Origin: Flavobacteriales bacterium
GTDB taxonomy: Bacteria; Bacteroidota; Bacteroidia; Flavobacteriales_D; Sanyastnellaceae
DNA length: 64,000 nt
Assembly: GCA_016722445.1 (NCBI GenBank)
Contig: JADKIZ010000017.1
Coordinates: 21,853-85,852 of the forward strand
Direction: 5' to 3'
The translations under genes and the position numbers were made by a program. This document shows positions 37,488-47,921 of this stretch, one piece after another. Under the pieces are notes generated by a model. That model had not been told where the DNA came from. It ran no database searches and was given only the letters and a program-made list of their open reading frames with translations. Positions within the stretch are counted from its first letter, which is position 1. The number at the start of each line of letters is the position of its first letter.

Positions 37488-39584
37488 TCACATCACAAAT
37501 TCAAGTTTACCGACATCAACTTTCGTTTTGAAAACGCCGATGGCCACAACGGCTTGACCTTTATCCATTTCTAGTACAGTTCCTGTTTGTTTGGTGTTTT
37601 CAAGACGAACGAGCGATCCTACTTTGATGGATTCTGTTCGTTTGATGCGGGTTTCATTTTCCTCCTGCGTCTTTTTGACCTTTTTGGTAAGAGAGCGTTT
37701 CTTTCTTTCCTCGTCAATTTTTGTCTTCTCCATCGCGATGTATTTTTTTACTTCATCCAGGAGTTCCTTGTTTTTGCTTCGCAGATTATAAGACTTAATA
37801 AACTGAACCATTTTTCTACCATGGTTCAGGTATTTGTTGTTGCGTTCAATGGTCTCTTGTTGTTTGAGCAATCTTTCCTCCATCTTTTCGCGTTTCTTTT
37901 CATACTCTGTAATGGCGTTGCTTGCCAGTTCACCAGCGGCGCGGGCATTTTGGGTGAAATGCTCAAACTTTGTTTTTTCATCTTGCAAAGAAGCCAGCAT
38001 CTCGTCCATTTGAACCTTTTGGATGCTCAGTTTCTTTTTGGCATTTTCAATCATCGCCGGTGGAATGCCGTTGATCTGTGCCACTTCGAAAGTAAAAGAG
38101 CTCCCCGGTTGTCCGATAGACAATTGATAAGTTGGCTCGAGTGTTTCCGTATTGAACAACATACATCCATTCATGGCATACTTCATCTGGGCAGCCTTGA
38201 GTTTGATGTTGCCATAATGCGTTGTGATCACCCCAAATGTTTTCCTTCCATAGAGTTCTTCAAAAAACACTTCAGCAAGTGCACCACCCAAATCGGGATC
38301 GGAGCCTGTTCCAAATTCATCGAGCAATACAAGACTGCGACGGTTTGCTGAATCGAGGAATAGCTTCATGCGTTTTAACCGATAGCTGTAGGTTGAAAGC
38401 TGATTTTCGATGCTTTGGTTGTCGCCAATATCTGTGAGTACAGAATGAAAAAACGCCATCTTGCTGCCGTGAGCAACTGGCACGAGCAATCCACATTGCA
38501 ACATCACTTGAAGCAAACCAACAGTTTTCATGGTGATGCTTTTTCCTCCAGCATTAGGACCACTGATCACGAGCATACGTTGATCCCGATCCATCATGAG
38601 TGATTGGGGAAATGTCTTCTTGTTATTTCTGCGATTGCTCAATAACAACAAAGGATGATAAGCTTTTCGCAAATCGATGATTGGATCATCGCATAATTCA
38701 GGAAGGATGGCATCGATTTCCATGGCAAATCGCGCTTTCGCCTGAATAAAATCAAATTCGGTGAGTATCCGTTGGTAGTTTCTGATCAAAGGCAATTGAT
38801 GCCTGATTTGCTGCGTAAGTTGTCGAAGAATTTTTCTGATTTCAGTTCTCTCATCATCCATGAGAGCTTCCAGTTCGAAGTTCAACTGAATATTCACTTC
38901 AGGTTCGATGTAAGTGAGCGCACCTGTTTTACTGCTGCTGATCACAATACCCGGAATTTTTCTTTTATGAGTGCTGTAAACTGCCAACACCCTTCTTTCA
39001 TTCAGGAAAGACTCGCCAGTGTCACCCAAAAATCCTTTGCCGGCATACTCTTTCATGATGCGTGAAAAATTCTTGGAAATCGTACGCCGCACTTCAATGA
39101 TGGAAGAACGAATCTGCTTCAATTCCGGAGATGCATCATCCTTTACTTTCCATTTGTTGTCGAAGACAGTGATGATGGCAGACATCATCTCTTCGTTATG
39201 TTCAATTCCATCGAGCACTTCAAACAGATGGGGAAAAACATCCTCCATCCCCTTAAAAGCCAAAAGCATTTCGTTCACGAGTGCATTTGCGCGATAGATT
39301 CTGAAAAAGCTCTCTTCATTCAGCACACTGTCGCGGGCTTGAAGGAATCGAATTTCATCTTCTACTTCATGAAAATCTATGGCCGGAAAAGCGATGGCAT
39401 CACGTCGAATGGTTGTAAACTCATTGACCTGATTCAACGCCTTTTTCAATTTTTGATGATCATTCCACGGCACAAGATCCAGGGTTCGCAGACGTGCAGT
39501 CGGCTGTGAGCAATAGTCATGCAACATCACCCTCACCAGATCGAACTCCAGATCCCGTATTACCTGATCATCAAACTGCCTCAT
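37488..39584 (-). CDS. mutS2: MutS2-type ATPase without Smr domain
   Basis: The 698-residue protein has MutS core domains III-V: helical lever and clamp, then an ABC-type ATPase with Walker A (SGPNAGGKSITMK), Q-loop and signature region, Walker B (SLVLLDEFGTGSDP) and TTHYGNIKLKAA. A long coiled coil (about 520-610) and a KOW-like C-terminal beta domain (KVGSLVRLENTKQTGTVLEM) follow. The Smr endonuclease of classical MutS2 is missing, as usual for this Bacteroidota branch. MutS2 acts on recombination intermediates or collided ribosomes. Its ATG overlaps the stop of the mutase gene by four bases (ATGA). Confidence 0.92.
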   Translation of the reverse strand: MRQFDDQVIRDLEFDLVRVMLHDYCSQPTARLRTLDLVPWNDHQKLKKALNQVNEFTTIRRDAIAFPAIDFHEVEDEIRFLQARDSVLNEESFFRIYRANALVNEMLLAFKGMEDVFPHLFEVLDGIEHNEEMMSAIITVFDNKWKVKDDASPELKQIRSSIIEVRRTISKNFSRIMKEYAGKGFLGDTGESFLNERRVLAVYSTHKRKIPGIVISSSKTGALTYIEPEVNIQLNFELEALMDDERTEIRKILRQLTQQIRHQLPLIRNYQRILTEFDFIQAKARFAMEIDAILPELCDDPIIDLRKAYHPLLLLSNRRNNKKTFPQSLMMDRDQRMLVISGPNAGGKSITMKTVGLLQVMLQCGLLVPVAHGSKMAFFHSVLTDIGDNQSIENQLSTYSYRLKRMKLFLDSANRRSLVLLDEFGTGSDPDLGGALAEVFFEELYGRKTFGVITTHYGNIKLKAAQMKYAMNGCMLFNTETLEPTYQLSIGQPGSSFTFEVAQINGIPPAMIENAKKKLSIQKVQMDEMLASLQDEKTKFEHFTQNARAAGELASNAITEYEKKREKMEERLLKQQETIERNNKYLNHGRKMVQFIKSYNLRSKNKELLDEVKKYIAMEKTKIDEERKKRSLTKKVKKTQEENETRIKRTESIKVGSLVRLENTKQTGTVLEMDKGQAVVAIGVFKTKVDVGKLEFVM

Positions 39585-40879
39585 TCCTTTTCGAGAAAAC
39601 CGGTAAGCGAATTGTCTTTTGCCGACGCGGTCATTTTTTCGTTTCGATTCTGATATTTATTCACGCCAACGACGATCCTCTCACCATCCGCAATGGCCTG
39701 TTGTTGTTTTTGCAGAGCTTCGAATACAAGTCCATTGAACCATGCACCGCATTTGAAGATTCCTTCCTTCTTTTCGATTTCGAGGAAAAGATCCCAAGCC
39801 TTGTTGACGATCCATGCAGTGAGTTCCTCTATATAATAAGAACCTTTAGCGACATCACCTGCCTGATGAAAATAGCTTTCCTCCATCAGCAGATGTTGAA
39901 TGTTGCGTGACAACCGCAAGGATATTTCGCTACTACTGCCATTCGCTTCATAGGAAGGAATCACATGTACATCATCGGCACCACCAATGATGGCACTCAT
40001 ACACTGTGTTGTGGCTCGTAACAGATTATTATAATGGTCTTTGGTTGTTTGCTGAAAGCGCGAAGTTTCAGCATGGATATAACAATCAGCCCTTTCCGAT
40101 TGATCCAATTTGTAGGCTTTCAATACGGTCTTCCATAAAAGTCTAAAAGCCCTGTATTTGGCGATTTCATTGAAGTAGGAAGAACCCGTAGAGAAATTGA
40201 ATTGTAGCTTTTGAACCACGAGAGCAGGATCAACACCCACATGATCCAACTGATGAATCAATTCCTGGCCCATTGCCAGTGCAAAAGACAATTCGTGGAT
40301 GGCCTGTCCGCCACACTCATGAATGAGGATCGCATTTACCGGTAAGATTCTTAAACCGGGAAAACGCGAAGTCACTTTGATCCAATATGGTAAATTGGCA
40401 AATTGAGAGCCGCTATGAGAAGCAGTGACGATACTTCCATTGATTTGAGCAGCATCCAATTTTCTTTCATCACAAAAAGTGAGGAACCAATCAATGGTTC
40501 TATCATCGTTATCAGGATGCACAAAATGCACTGAAATGTATTCTACAAAAATGCCGTGCAGCAGCGCCCTCAAGTCATCTTCCTGAGCAATTTTAAAAGC
40601 AAAACCGATAGCATTCGCACCCCCCTTCAAACATTGCAAAGCCTTCTGATTCACTTCAGAGGCATTTTTCCCTTCTACTTCCTGGTAGATTGCCCATGTT
40701 TCCGGCTTATCAATATCCGATCGCACCTCGGTACCTGAGAAGTAAGGTTCCACCGCAAATCCATTGGGATTGTTCCATTGGATACTTTCTAAACCCTTTT
40801 CTCCGAGTTCCTTCATCACCGCCTTTTTCCACTGATCATAGGAAGTCGCCGGAAATTCTTCGAATTGCAGATTGTTCAT
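39581..40879 (-). CDS. mutA: Methylmalonyl-CoA mutase small (beta) subunit
   Basis: The 432-residue protein has the mutase TIM barrel (EEFPATSYDQWKKAVMKELG, DIDKPETWAIYQEVEGKNAS, ILPVNAILIHECGGQAIHEL, GGADDVHVIPSYEANGSS) and lacks the C-terminal B12-binding domain with DxHxxG. It is therefore the structural small subunit that pairs with a catalytic alpha subunit to interconvert succinyl-CoA and methylmalonyl-CoA. The alpha gene is not in this window. I start at MNNLQFEEFP (40879) since the longer frame adds non-family residues. It is translationally coupled to mutS2. Confidence 0.93.
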   Translation of the reverse strand: MNNLQFEEFPATSYDQWKKAVMKELGEKGLESIQWNNPNGFAVEPYFSGTEVRSDIDKPETWAIYQEVEGKNASEVNQKALQCLKGGANAIGFAFKIAQEDDLRALLHGIFVEYISVHFVHPDNDDRTIDWFLTFCDERKLDAAQINGSIVTASHSGSQFANLPYWIKVTSRFPGLRILPVNAILIHECGGQAIHELSFALAMGQELIHQLDHVGVDPALVVQKLQFNFSTGSSYFNEIAKYRAFRLLWKTVLKAYKLDQSERADCYIHAETSRFQQTTKDHYNNLLRATTQCMSAIIGGADDVHVIPSYEANGSSSEISLRLSRNIQHLLMEESYFHQAGDVAKGSYYIEELTAWIVNKAWDLFLEIEKKEGIFKCGAWFNGLVFEALQKQQQAIADGERIVVGVNKYQNRNEKMTASAKDNSLTGFLEKE

Positions 40880-41025
40880 CGGCTCAAAAATAAAGCGGAA
40901 AGCGCGCTGTTTGGCGATTGTTCGTATCCGGAAATTGCTTCCATGCACAAATGAGTTCCCATCAAGACAAGGCTACACTTGTGATGATTCACAACACACA
41001 TCCTTTAATATGCTATTTTTGAATC

Positions 41026-41376
41026 ATGTCATCACACAATCCCCCTTTGACTTGGAGTGAATTTGAGCGAGTTGAGATGCGCGTCGGCACAATCGTGTCT
41101 GCGCAGGTATTTGAAGAAGCGCGACATCCTGCATACAAACTTCAGATTGATTTTGGTGCTGAAATCGGCACACGAAAGAGCAGTGCACAAATCACTGATC
41201 ACTATCGACCAGAGGATTTGATTGGTAAACAAGTGATTGCTGTGGTGAATTTTCCACCCAAACAAATTGGACCATTCATGAGCGAGTGTCTTGTTTTGGG
41301 GGCGGTACAGTCAGACAAATCGGTGATCCTTTTATCACCTGAGAAATTGGTCGAAAATGGCCTTCACATAGGATGA
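41026..41376 (+). CDS. csaA: CsaA-type tRNA-binding domain protein
   Basis: The 116-residue protein is a single OB fold of the tRNA-binding (Trbp111) family: WSEFERVEMRVGTIVSAQVF, LQIDFGAEIGTRKSSAQIT and VAVVNFPPKQIGPFMSECLVLGA-type strands. It is a homodimer that binds tRNA or acts as a chaperone. A TATTTTTG -7 box at 41014-41021 would put the transcript start at about the annotated ATG. The TTG at 41047 (starting MTWSEFERVE, typical for the family) may therefore be the real start. Confidence 0.9.
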   Translation: MSSHNPPLTWSEFERVEMRVGTIVSAQVFEEARHPAYKLQIDFGAEIGTRKSSAQITDHYRPEDLIGKQVIAVVNFPPKQIGPFMSECLVLGAVQSDKSVILLSPEKLVENGLHIG

Positions 41377-41408
41377 CCGATAATAACGATTGAAAGACAT
41401 TGCTCCTT

Positions 41409-43441
41409 TTATTGCTTCATCATGCGGCAGACGTATTTTCGGTTTTCCCCATTCATAACAAAGAAATACATGCCGGTCGACCAATTCGTTGTATCAATCA
41501 GATGTCGGCCTTTCATGAAGAAATAACGATCAATGATTTTTCCGTCCGGTATAGATTATCACAAAGGTAGTTGCAAGGCATATCCATTTGATATTATCCT
41601 GAAAAGGATTCGGATAGGCTTCGAATATTTTGTGATCATAACTCAAATATGAATCAAGCATCACAAGCTCACAATCAGTGGTATCAATACATCCATTGAG
41701 CGAAATTTCAAGAGCATAAGATCCATTCTCAGTTACCACAAAATCATGATCAACCGCATCAGTAATCATTTCATAGTTGTTATTACAATCCAACCATTGG
41801 TATAAAGCACCAGAAGTAATGCTACTTAATGTCACCATTGGTTTCAATTTCAGCAATGATTTGAGTATAAGCCAAAATGGTTACAACAATACTGTCACAA
41901 CCATTGATAGCAATGAATTTATCTTCGTACACGCCATCATGGGTATAAGTAGAATTTCCGACCATGATGGAATCACCCGGACATAAATTGAAGGATTGAG
42001 AAGTGCCGATGTCTGGGCATATTGTTTCCAATTTGAAAAGGGCAATATCATGTCCACCCACGAGATCATAGAGGATCAAATCATCCCCTTGATCAAAATC
42101 AAGCGAACCGCCTACCCATCCACCAACATATACTTCCCCACTTTCAGAAACACAAGTTGTGTAGGCATAGTCATTTTGAGGGCTTCCAGTTCCATATGTC
42201 CAAACGAAATCACCATTCATTGTATACTTACTTACGAACATATCTTGCAATCCATTGGAGGTGATGATGGCAGAAGCATTACCAGGATCCATGTCAGGTG
42301 ATCCCTCAAATAGACCTGAAACATAAACATTTCCATTGCCATCCACATTTACACCTTGTCCATAATCAGGATTCACTCCTCCATAATTTTTAGCCCAAAT
42401 AAGATTTGCATCTAGATCATACTTGCAAATGATACCATCTGCCTGTCCATTAGAGGTCAATAAGAATTGATTTTCGCTCGGGTCAAAATCACAAGTACCT
42501 TTAAACCATCCACCAGCACATAGATAGCCTGAAGGGTCCTCATTAAAAAAAACATAGTCTTCCAAAGGACCACCGATTGTTTTTACCCATTCGAATTGTC
42601 CTGCGCTTTGAAATTTAGCGATGAAAGAATCAACATTACCGGCAGATTGAACAAGTTCGGAAGAATTGGGATTGAAATTCACTTGATTCCTGAATGCCCC
42701 AGAAACATAAACGGCGGATTCGGTGAGTATGATAGAACCACCATAATCCCACCCAGTTCCTCCGGCGGCATAAACCCATATAAAATTTCCGAGTTGATTT
42801 AATTTCAATAAATAGATATCTCGTTCTGAAGCAGACCTCAATTCAATTCCTTGCCCGCTATCAAAATCAACTTCATTCATAAAAGCACCAGTAACATAAA
42901 CGTTACCATCTGCATCTGGCATGACCGCGTAACCCATATCAGTGCTATCACCTCCAAAAGAATAAACCCAAATAAGGTCGCCTTGTCCATTCATTTTTAG
43001 TACAAAAACATCTTGTAGTCCGTTAGAAGTCAACACATAGGAATTCACCCCGCTATCGAAATCAACACTTCCTGAGAAGTAACCAGTCACGAAAATATTT
43101 CCTTGTTCATCGCACTGCACATATCTGGCAAAATCCTCAAGTTCACTTCCAATTTGTTTCACCCATTGCAGGTTAGACTCACTATCATATTTAGCGATAT
43201 ACAAATCCATATCGCCATTCGCAGTCATTTCATTAACCCCCGGTCCTGGATCAAAATCAATGGTGGCATAAAAACCACCGACGATGATGATGTGCCCATT
43301 TTGATCGACTGTCACACTATGAATGTCCTCATTTGAACTACTTCCCAGGCCAAAGGCCCAAGTCATTTCCGGAGTTTGAGCGGTGAGACCCACTGTAAAA
43401 CAAACCGCGGACATGCTAAAAAACAAACAAAGAAATTTCAT
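41409..43441 (-). CDS. Secreted SBBP-type beta-propeller T9SS protein (two frameshifts)
   Basis: A signal peptide (MKFLCLFFSMSAVCFTVGL) precedes eight or so repeats of about 48 residues (pattern GNIFVTGYFSGSVDFD, then DVFVLKMNGQGDLIWVYSFG), an SBBP-like beta-propeller. A Cys-rich module (LCPGDSIMVGNSTYTHDG) and a T9SS C-terminal domain (FEAYPNPFQDNI) follow. The first frame ends at 41822; losing one GT from a GTGT near 41830 explains it. A second break near 41545 leads to PDGKIIDRYFFMKGRHLIDT and the stop at 41409. Joined length is about 677 residues. It is exported to the surface, function unknown. Confidence 0.82.
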
Positions 43442-43772
43442 TGTATACCATAATTTGTGATACTACAAAGATGCTCTCTTATCATCAATTCCATATTTGA
43501 AAATGTTTTTTGTTGAATCCAATTATCCTATGAGATCATCATTCAATGAGTAAATTCAATTCGGAATTGTGTTTGACCATGCGATATGACAATGCAACAG
43601 CTCCGATACCCTTTACATGAAGGCATTCATTAGCGACTTGAAAATATAGGTCGAGGCATATCCCAAAAGGAAAGATTCAAGAAAATGATAGGTATCAACG
43701 GTTTCTATCGCACAAAAAATATTTTGACAGTCTGAACTGAGTTGAAGGAATTATCTTGCACACCTTTTATAT
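43442..43772. other. Intergenic spacer, nothing recognised
   Basis: This AT-rich stretch between divergent genes holds no open frame, repeat or RNA that I can identify. TTTTGACAG near 43722 and TTATCTTGC near 43751 are imperfect promoter-like boxes for the MFS gene. Confidence 0.6.
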
Positions 43773-44990
43773 ATGTCTAGCAAGCTAAAGCCCAGTGTTT
43801 ATTTCATTTTGGTGACGATGATGATTGATTCTATCAGTCTGGGTATCATCATTCCTGTCTTTCCAAAATTGATCATGGGCATGGAGCAATGCGATGAAAG
43901 TCGTGCTGCCATCATTGGATCATGGATGATGTTTTGGTTTGCGCTCATGCAATTTTTGATTTCACCCATTCTTGGCAATTTGAGCGATCGATACGGCAGA
44001 AGACCTATTCTTTTGCTTTCACTGTTTGGTTTTGGAATTGATTATCTCATACTTGCATTTGCGCCGACGGTTGGCTGGCTATATGTGGGGCGCATTCTGG
44101 CGGGCATCATGGGAGCGAGCTATACCACGGCAACGGCATATATCGCTGACATCAGTACAGAAGAAACCAGAAGCAAGTATTACGGCATGTTGGGCGCTGC
44201 TTTCGGACTCGGTTTTATCATCGGACCGGGCGTTGGAGGTTTACTTCAAATGTTTGGCGAACGTGTACCCTTTATCGCTGGAGCTGTTCTTTCCTTTTTA
44301 AACTGGATTTACGGTTATTTCATTCTGCCGGAAAGTTTATCCATGAAAGAGCGCCGCAGATTTGACATTAAAAGAGCCAATCCCATTGGGGCATTCAGAC
44401 ATCTATCGCAGTATAGAAAACTATTCGGTTTGCTCGCAGCATTCTTCTTGCTCTACCTCGCTGCACAGGCGGTGATGAGCAACTGGCAGTATTATACCAT
44501 CCTGAAATTCCAATGGGATGAAACCAAAATCGGTTTGTCCATTACTTTGATCGGTATCATGGTAGCTCTTGTTCAGGGTTTGTTGGTGAGATTCATCAAT
44601 CCAAAAATCGGCAATAAGAACGCAGTGCTTCTCGGATTGGGATTGTACACCATAGGACTTCTTTCATTTGGATTGGCACCAACTGGCACATGGATGCTAA
44701 TTGCATCTATTCCTTATTGCTTGGGCGGAATCAATGGACCGGCGATGCAAACCATCATGAGTTCGTCTGTTGCGAAAAATGCGCAGGGAGAATTGCAGGG
44801 AATGATTACGAGTGTGATGAGTATTACCTATATCATTGGACCGGTGATGATGGCTGGAATTTTCGAATACTTCACGAGCAAATCAACTTATTACTTTCCG
44901 GGTGCAGCCTTTGTGGCGGCGGCGATTCTGGTGTTTTTAGCATTGATCGTGAGTTATTTTTCACTGGAGAAAAAAATGACCGATGGCTAA
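43773..44990 (+). CDS. MFS transporter of the TetA-like DHA1 group
   Basis: The 405-residue protein has twelve predicted membrane helices. The loop 2-3 signature GNLSDRYGRRPILLLSLFG and the motif C stretch (GLGFIIGPGVGGLL) mark a drug:proton antiporter of the DHA1 family. The arrangement is closest to class TetA-like exporters, but such sequences are widespread in environmental Bacteroidota and need not confer tetracycline resistance. It is the first gene of a plus-strand pair with the flotillin-like gene 137 bases later. Confidence 0.92.
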   Translation: MSSKLKPSVYFILVTMMIDSISLGIIIPVFPKLIMGMEQCDESRAAIIGSWMMFWFALMQFLISPILGNLSDRYGRRPILLLSLFGFGIDYLILAFAPTVGWLYVGRILAGIMGASYTTATAYIADISTEETRSKYYGMLGAAFGLGFIIGPGVGGLLQMFGERVPFIAGAVLSFLNWIYGYFILPESLSMKERRRFDIKRANPIGAFRHLSQYRKLFGLLAAFFLLYLAAQAVMSNWQYYTILKFQWDETKIGLSITLIGIMVALVQGLLVRFINPKIGNKNAVLLGLGLYTIGLLSFGLAPTGTWMLIASIPYCLGGINGPAMQTIMSSSVAKNAQGELQGMITSVMSITYIIGPVMMAGIFEYFTSKSTYYFPGAAFVAAAILVFLALIVSYFSLEKKMTDG

Positions 44991-45127
44991 ACCCGGATCA
45001 TGAATTCGGATTTTACCCGACATCGAAAATCTATCTTTCAATATTCACAACACATTTTATCCAAAATATTTTGCGGGAAGTACACATGATACGTACTTCG
45101 CGTGACTTCTAAAAACCAAACAATTCT

Positions 45128-47044
45128 ATGTCTATTTCACTTCTCATTCATTATTGGTGGGTCATTGCTATCATACTTTGTTTAGTGATGTACAAACCCA
45201 TCCTCAGGATTTTCTTCGGAATGGTCATTGTTCCGGAAGACAAACTGGGACTGGTCACCAAAAAATTTGTCTTATTCGGATCGAATCGTGAGTTGCCAGA
45301 CGGGCGCATTATCGCCACAAAAGGTGAAGCCGGATATCAAGCGAGAACCCTTGCTCCAGGACTTTATTGGGGAATGTGGCCATGGCAATACGGCGTAGAC
45401 TTCCACCCTTTCACGGTCATTCCAGAAGGTAAAATTGGTTTGGTGCTTGCCAACGACGGTGTTGAAATACCTACGGGAAATATCCTTGCACGTAAAGTGG
45501 ATTGCGATAATTTTCAGGATGCACAACATTTTCTTGAAACGGGTGGACAAAAAGGTCGTCAGACTCACGTCATCACTGCTGGTACATATAGGATCAATTC
45601 CTACGCCTTCACCGTGACTATAGCGAATATGACCATCATACATGAGAACATGGTGGGAATCGTTACAGCGTTGGATGGTAAACCAATTCCAAGCGGACAA
45701 ATCGCAGGTCCTGATCTAACCGGACACAATAATTTCCAGGATTTCGATGGCTTCCTGTTGAATGGAGGTTCACGAGGTTTGCAACCACAAATTATCCTTG
45801 CCGGTTCCTACAACATCAATCCATGGGCAGTACAAATTGAAGAAGTACCCATGACAGATGTGCCTATCGGTCACGTTGGTGTTGTGATCTCTTATATTGG
45901 TGAAGACGGTAAAGACCTTACCGGTGACACATTCAAACACGGTAATATCGTAGCCAAAGGTCAGCGCGGTGTTTGGTTGGAACCACTTGGTCCGGGTAAA
46001 TATCCGATCAATTATTATACAATGAAAGTCGAATTGGTACCCACAACAAACCTTGTGCTGAATTGGGCCAATGCACGCAGTGAAGCACATTCACTGGATA
46101 AAAATCTTTCTACCATCACTGTGAGGTCGAAAGATGGTTTCCCTTTCAATCTCGATGTGGCGCAGATCATTCACATCCCGGCCAATGAAGCGCCGAAGGT
46201 GATTGCACGATTTGGTAGCATGAACAATCTGGTATCACAGGTACTTGAACCAACAATTGGTAACTACTTCAGAAACTCGGCGCAGGACAGTGATGTCATT
46301 TCATTCTTGAGTACACGTAAAGAAAGACAGGATTCTGCGAAGAATCACATCCGTGCGGTGTTGGAAGAATACAACGTGAACGCTGTGGATACATTGATCG
46401 GTGACATTGTACCACCAGAATCCTTGATGAAAACACTTACTGACAGAAAAATCGCACAGGAAGAAGAAAAAACATACGAAACACAACGTATGGCCCAGGA
46501 GAAACGCCAGGGTATGGAAAAAGAAACTGCGATTGCCGATATGCAAAAAGAAATTGTGAAGGCGCAACAGAGTGTGGAAATTGCACAACGCACTGCAGAT
46601 GCAGCAGTAAAGAAAGCCGAAGGGGATGCCAGCAGTCTGAAACTCCAGGTGAATGCAGAAGCAGAAGCGACGAAGATGCGCGCCAATGCCGAAGCCGAAG
46701 CGACAAGGGCCAGAGCGGGAGCACAAGCGGAAGCGACCAAACTCAATGCATCTGCCGAAGCAGAAAGAATTTCCAAAACAGGTTTGGCTGAAGCCGAAAA
46801 AATCATGGCCATTGGTAAATCCACTGCAGAAGCATACGAATTGCAGGTCAGCGCAATGGGAGGCGACAATTTCACGAAGTATAAAATCACAGAAGAAATT
46901 GGCAAAGGCAAGATTAAAATTATTCCTGAAGTACTTATCACTGGCGGAAATGGCAGTGATTCGCCAATCAGCGGATTACTCGGTATGCAATTGCTTGAGT
47001 ATATTCAAGAGAAGAAAGATGAGAAGAAGGAAGACAAGGAATAA
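45128..47044 (+). CDS. Flotillin-like SPFH protein with four N-terminal modules
   Basis: The 638-residue protein starts with a membrane helix (YWWVIAIILCLVMYKPILRI). It has four related modules of 60-75 residues (about 33-95, 96-168, 169-242, 243-306), each with IPEGKIGLVLANDG-type starts and a TAGTYRINSYAF/LGPGKYPINYYT end. An SPFH domain (about 307-460; TVRSKDGFPFNLDVAQIIHI) and an Ala/Glu-rich coiled coil (about 460-575) with EAEATKMRANAEAEATRARA follow, then a short C-terminal domain. It is expected to be membrane-attached and oligomeric. The multiplied N-terminal module recalls vault-like repeats in layout only. Confidence 0.88.
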   Translation: MSISLLIHYWWVIAIILCLVMYKPILRIFFGMVIVPEDKLGLVTKKFVLFGSNRELPDGRIIATKGEAGYQARTLAPGLYWGMWPWQYGVDFHPFTVIPEGKIGLVLANDGVEIPTGNILARKVDCDNFQDAQHFLETGGQKGRQTHVITAGTYRINSYAFTVTIANMTIIHENMVGIVTALDGKPIPSGQIAGPDLTGHNNFQDFDGFLLNGGSRGLQPQIILAGSYNINPWAVQIEEVPMTDVPIGHVGVVISYIGEDGKDLTGDTFKHGNIVAKGQRGVWLEPLGPGKYPINYYTMKVELVPTTNLVLNWANARSEAHSLDKNLSTITVRSKDGFPFNLDVAQIIHIPANEAPKVIARFGSMNNLVSQVLEPTIGNYFRNSAQDSDVISFLSTRKERQDSAKNHIRAVLEEYNVNAVDTLIGDIVPPESLMKTLTDRKIAQEEEKTYETQRMAQEKRQGMEKETAIADMQKEIVKAQQSVEIAQRTADAAVKKAEGDASSLKLQVNAEAEATKMRANAEAEATRARAGAQAEATKLNASAEAERISKTGLAEAEKIMAIGKSTAEAYELQVSAMGGDNFTKYKITEEIGKGKIKIIPEVLITGGNGSDSPISGLLGMQLLEYIQEKKDEKKEDKE

Positions 47045-47067
47045 CAAAACATATTTTATTGACATCA

Positions 47068-47101
47068 AAATGAAAAGCCACCTCCGGGTGGCTTTTCATT
47101 T
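47068..47101 (+). terminator. Bidirectional intrinsic terminator
   Basis: AATGAAAAGCCACC and GGGTGGCTTTTCATT form a nearly perfect long stem with a tiny loop between converging genes, 24 bases after the flotillin-like stop and 8 before the aminotransferase stop. Confidence 0.9.
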
Positions 47102-47108
47102 TCTCTCC

Positions 47109-47912
47109 TCACGAAAATTGTTTGTAATAACGTTTGGTGCGATAAGCCACCACCCATTCGATTCCTTTCGCGGCATTGGTGAGGAACATCTCGTCAGCAG
47201 CGAGAAGATTTTGAGGATTCAATGTGCACTCGTACACTTTGATTTTATTCTCAAGTGCGAGATTAATGATGTTCATACGCATGGTACCCGCAATACAACC
47301 ATCCTCCAACGTCGGTGTGTATAGAACACCATTTGAAACAATGAAAACATTGCTGGATGTCGACTCGATAATCGACAACTTATTGTTCTGGATGAGTGAC
47401 TCATCCAAACCTTTATCTCGCGCGTGAATGGCAGCCATCACATAAAGCTGACAATTCAACGTTTTATAGACAGATAGTTTATTGACATCCTTTTTAAATT
47501 CCATGTAGATGTCGACCATTTTACCCGTTGTATTCAAAACGAATTCATTGTCTAAAATGGCTTCAGCTTCGATATAATATCCGAGATCATCCTGTTTTGG
47601 CAAATAAAATCCGGTAGACTTTCTGTAGAAGGTAATTCTAACACGTCCACCTTTATCGATTCTATTTCGGTGAAGTAAACCCTGTATTTGATTGGATAAA
47701 AGTTCCAGAGAAAAATTTTCTGCGGGTTGTAGCTTCAGTGCCCGGATGGTATCTGTGATACGCGCAAAATGCGTTTCCAGAAACAATGCCCTACCATTCA
47801 CAACGCGCATACTTTCGAAGAAACCATCGGCAAAACGAAAAGCACGATTGTCTTTAGCAATCGTTGCCTGGTTTTCGTTTACGTATTCTCCGCGGTGAAA
47901 GACGTAGTTCAT
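47109..47912 (-). CDS. Class IV aminotransferase (PabC/BCAT-like)
   Basis: The 267-residue PLP enzyme has the fold-IV marks: RAFRFADGFFESMRVVNGRA, the Schiff-base Lys in NKLSVYKTLNCQLYVMAAI, the Glu in LSIIESTSSNVFIVSNG and TPTLEDGCIAGTMR binding phosphate. It may be a branched-chain aminotransferase, a D-amino acid aminotransferase or aminodeoxychorismate lyase; length and the ADGFFESM start favour the last group, and folP lies in the same region. The start is close to the end of the gmhB gene (9 bases), so it belongs to the long minus-strand unit. Confidence 0.85.
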   Translation of the reverse strand: MNYVFHRGEYVNENQATIAKDNRAFRFADGFFESMRVVNGRALFLETHFARITDTIRALKLQPAENFSLELLSNQIQGLLHRNRIDKGGRVRITFYRKSTGFYLPKQDDLGYYIEAEAILDNEFVLNTTGKMVDIYMEFKKDVNKLSVYKTLNCQLYVMAAIHARDKGLDESLIQNNKLSIIESTSSNVFIVSNGVLYTPTLEDGCIAGTMRMNIINLALENKIKVYECTLNPQNLLAADEMFLTNAAKGIEWVVAYRTKRYYKQFS

Positions 47913-47921
47913 GCCATCCTT

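Noticed and set aside
43773..44990. MFS gene as a true tetracycline resistance determinant
   Set aside because: The family resemblance is only to the TetA-like DHA1 group; there is no TetR-type regulator or mobile element beside it.
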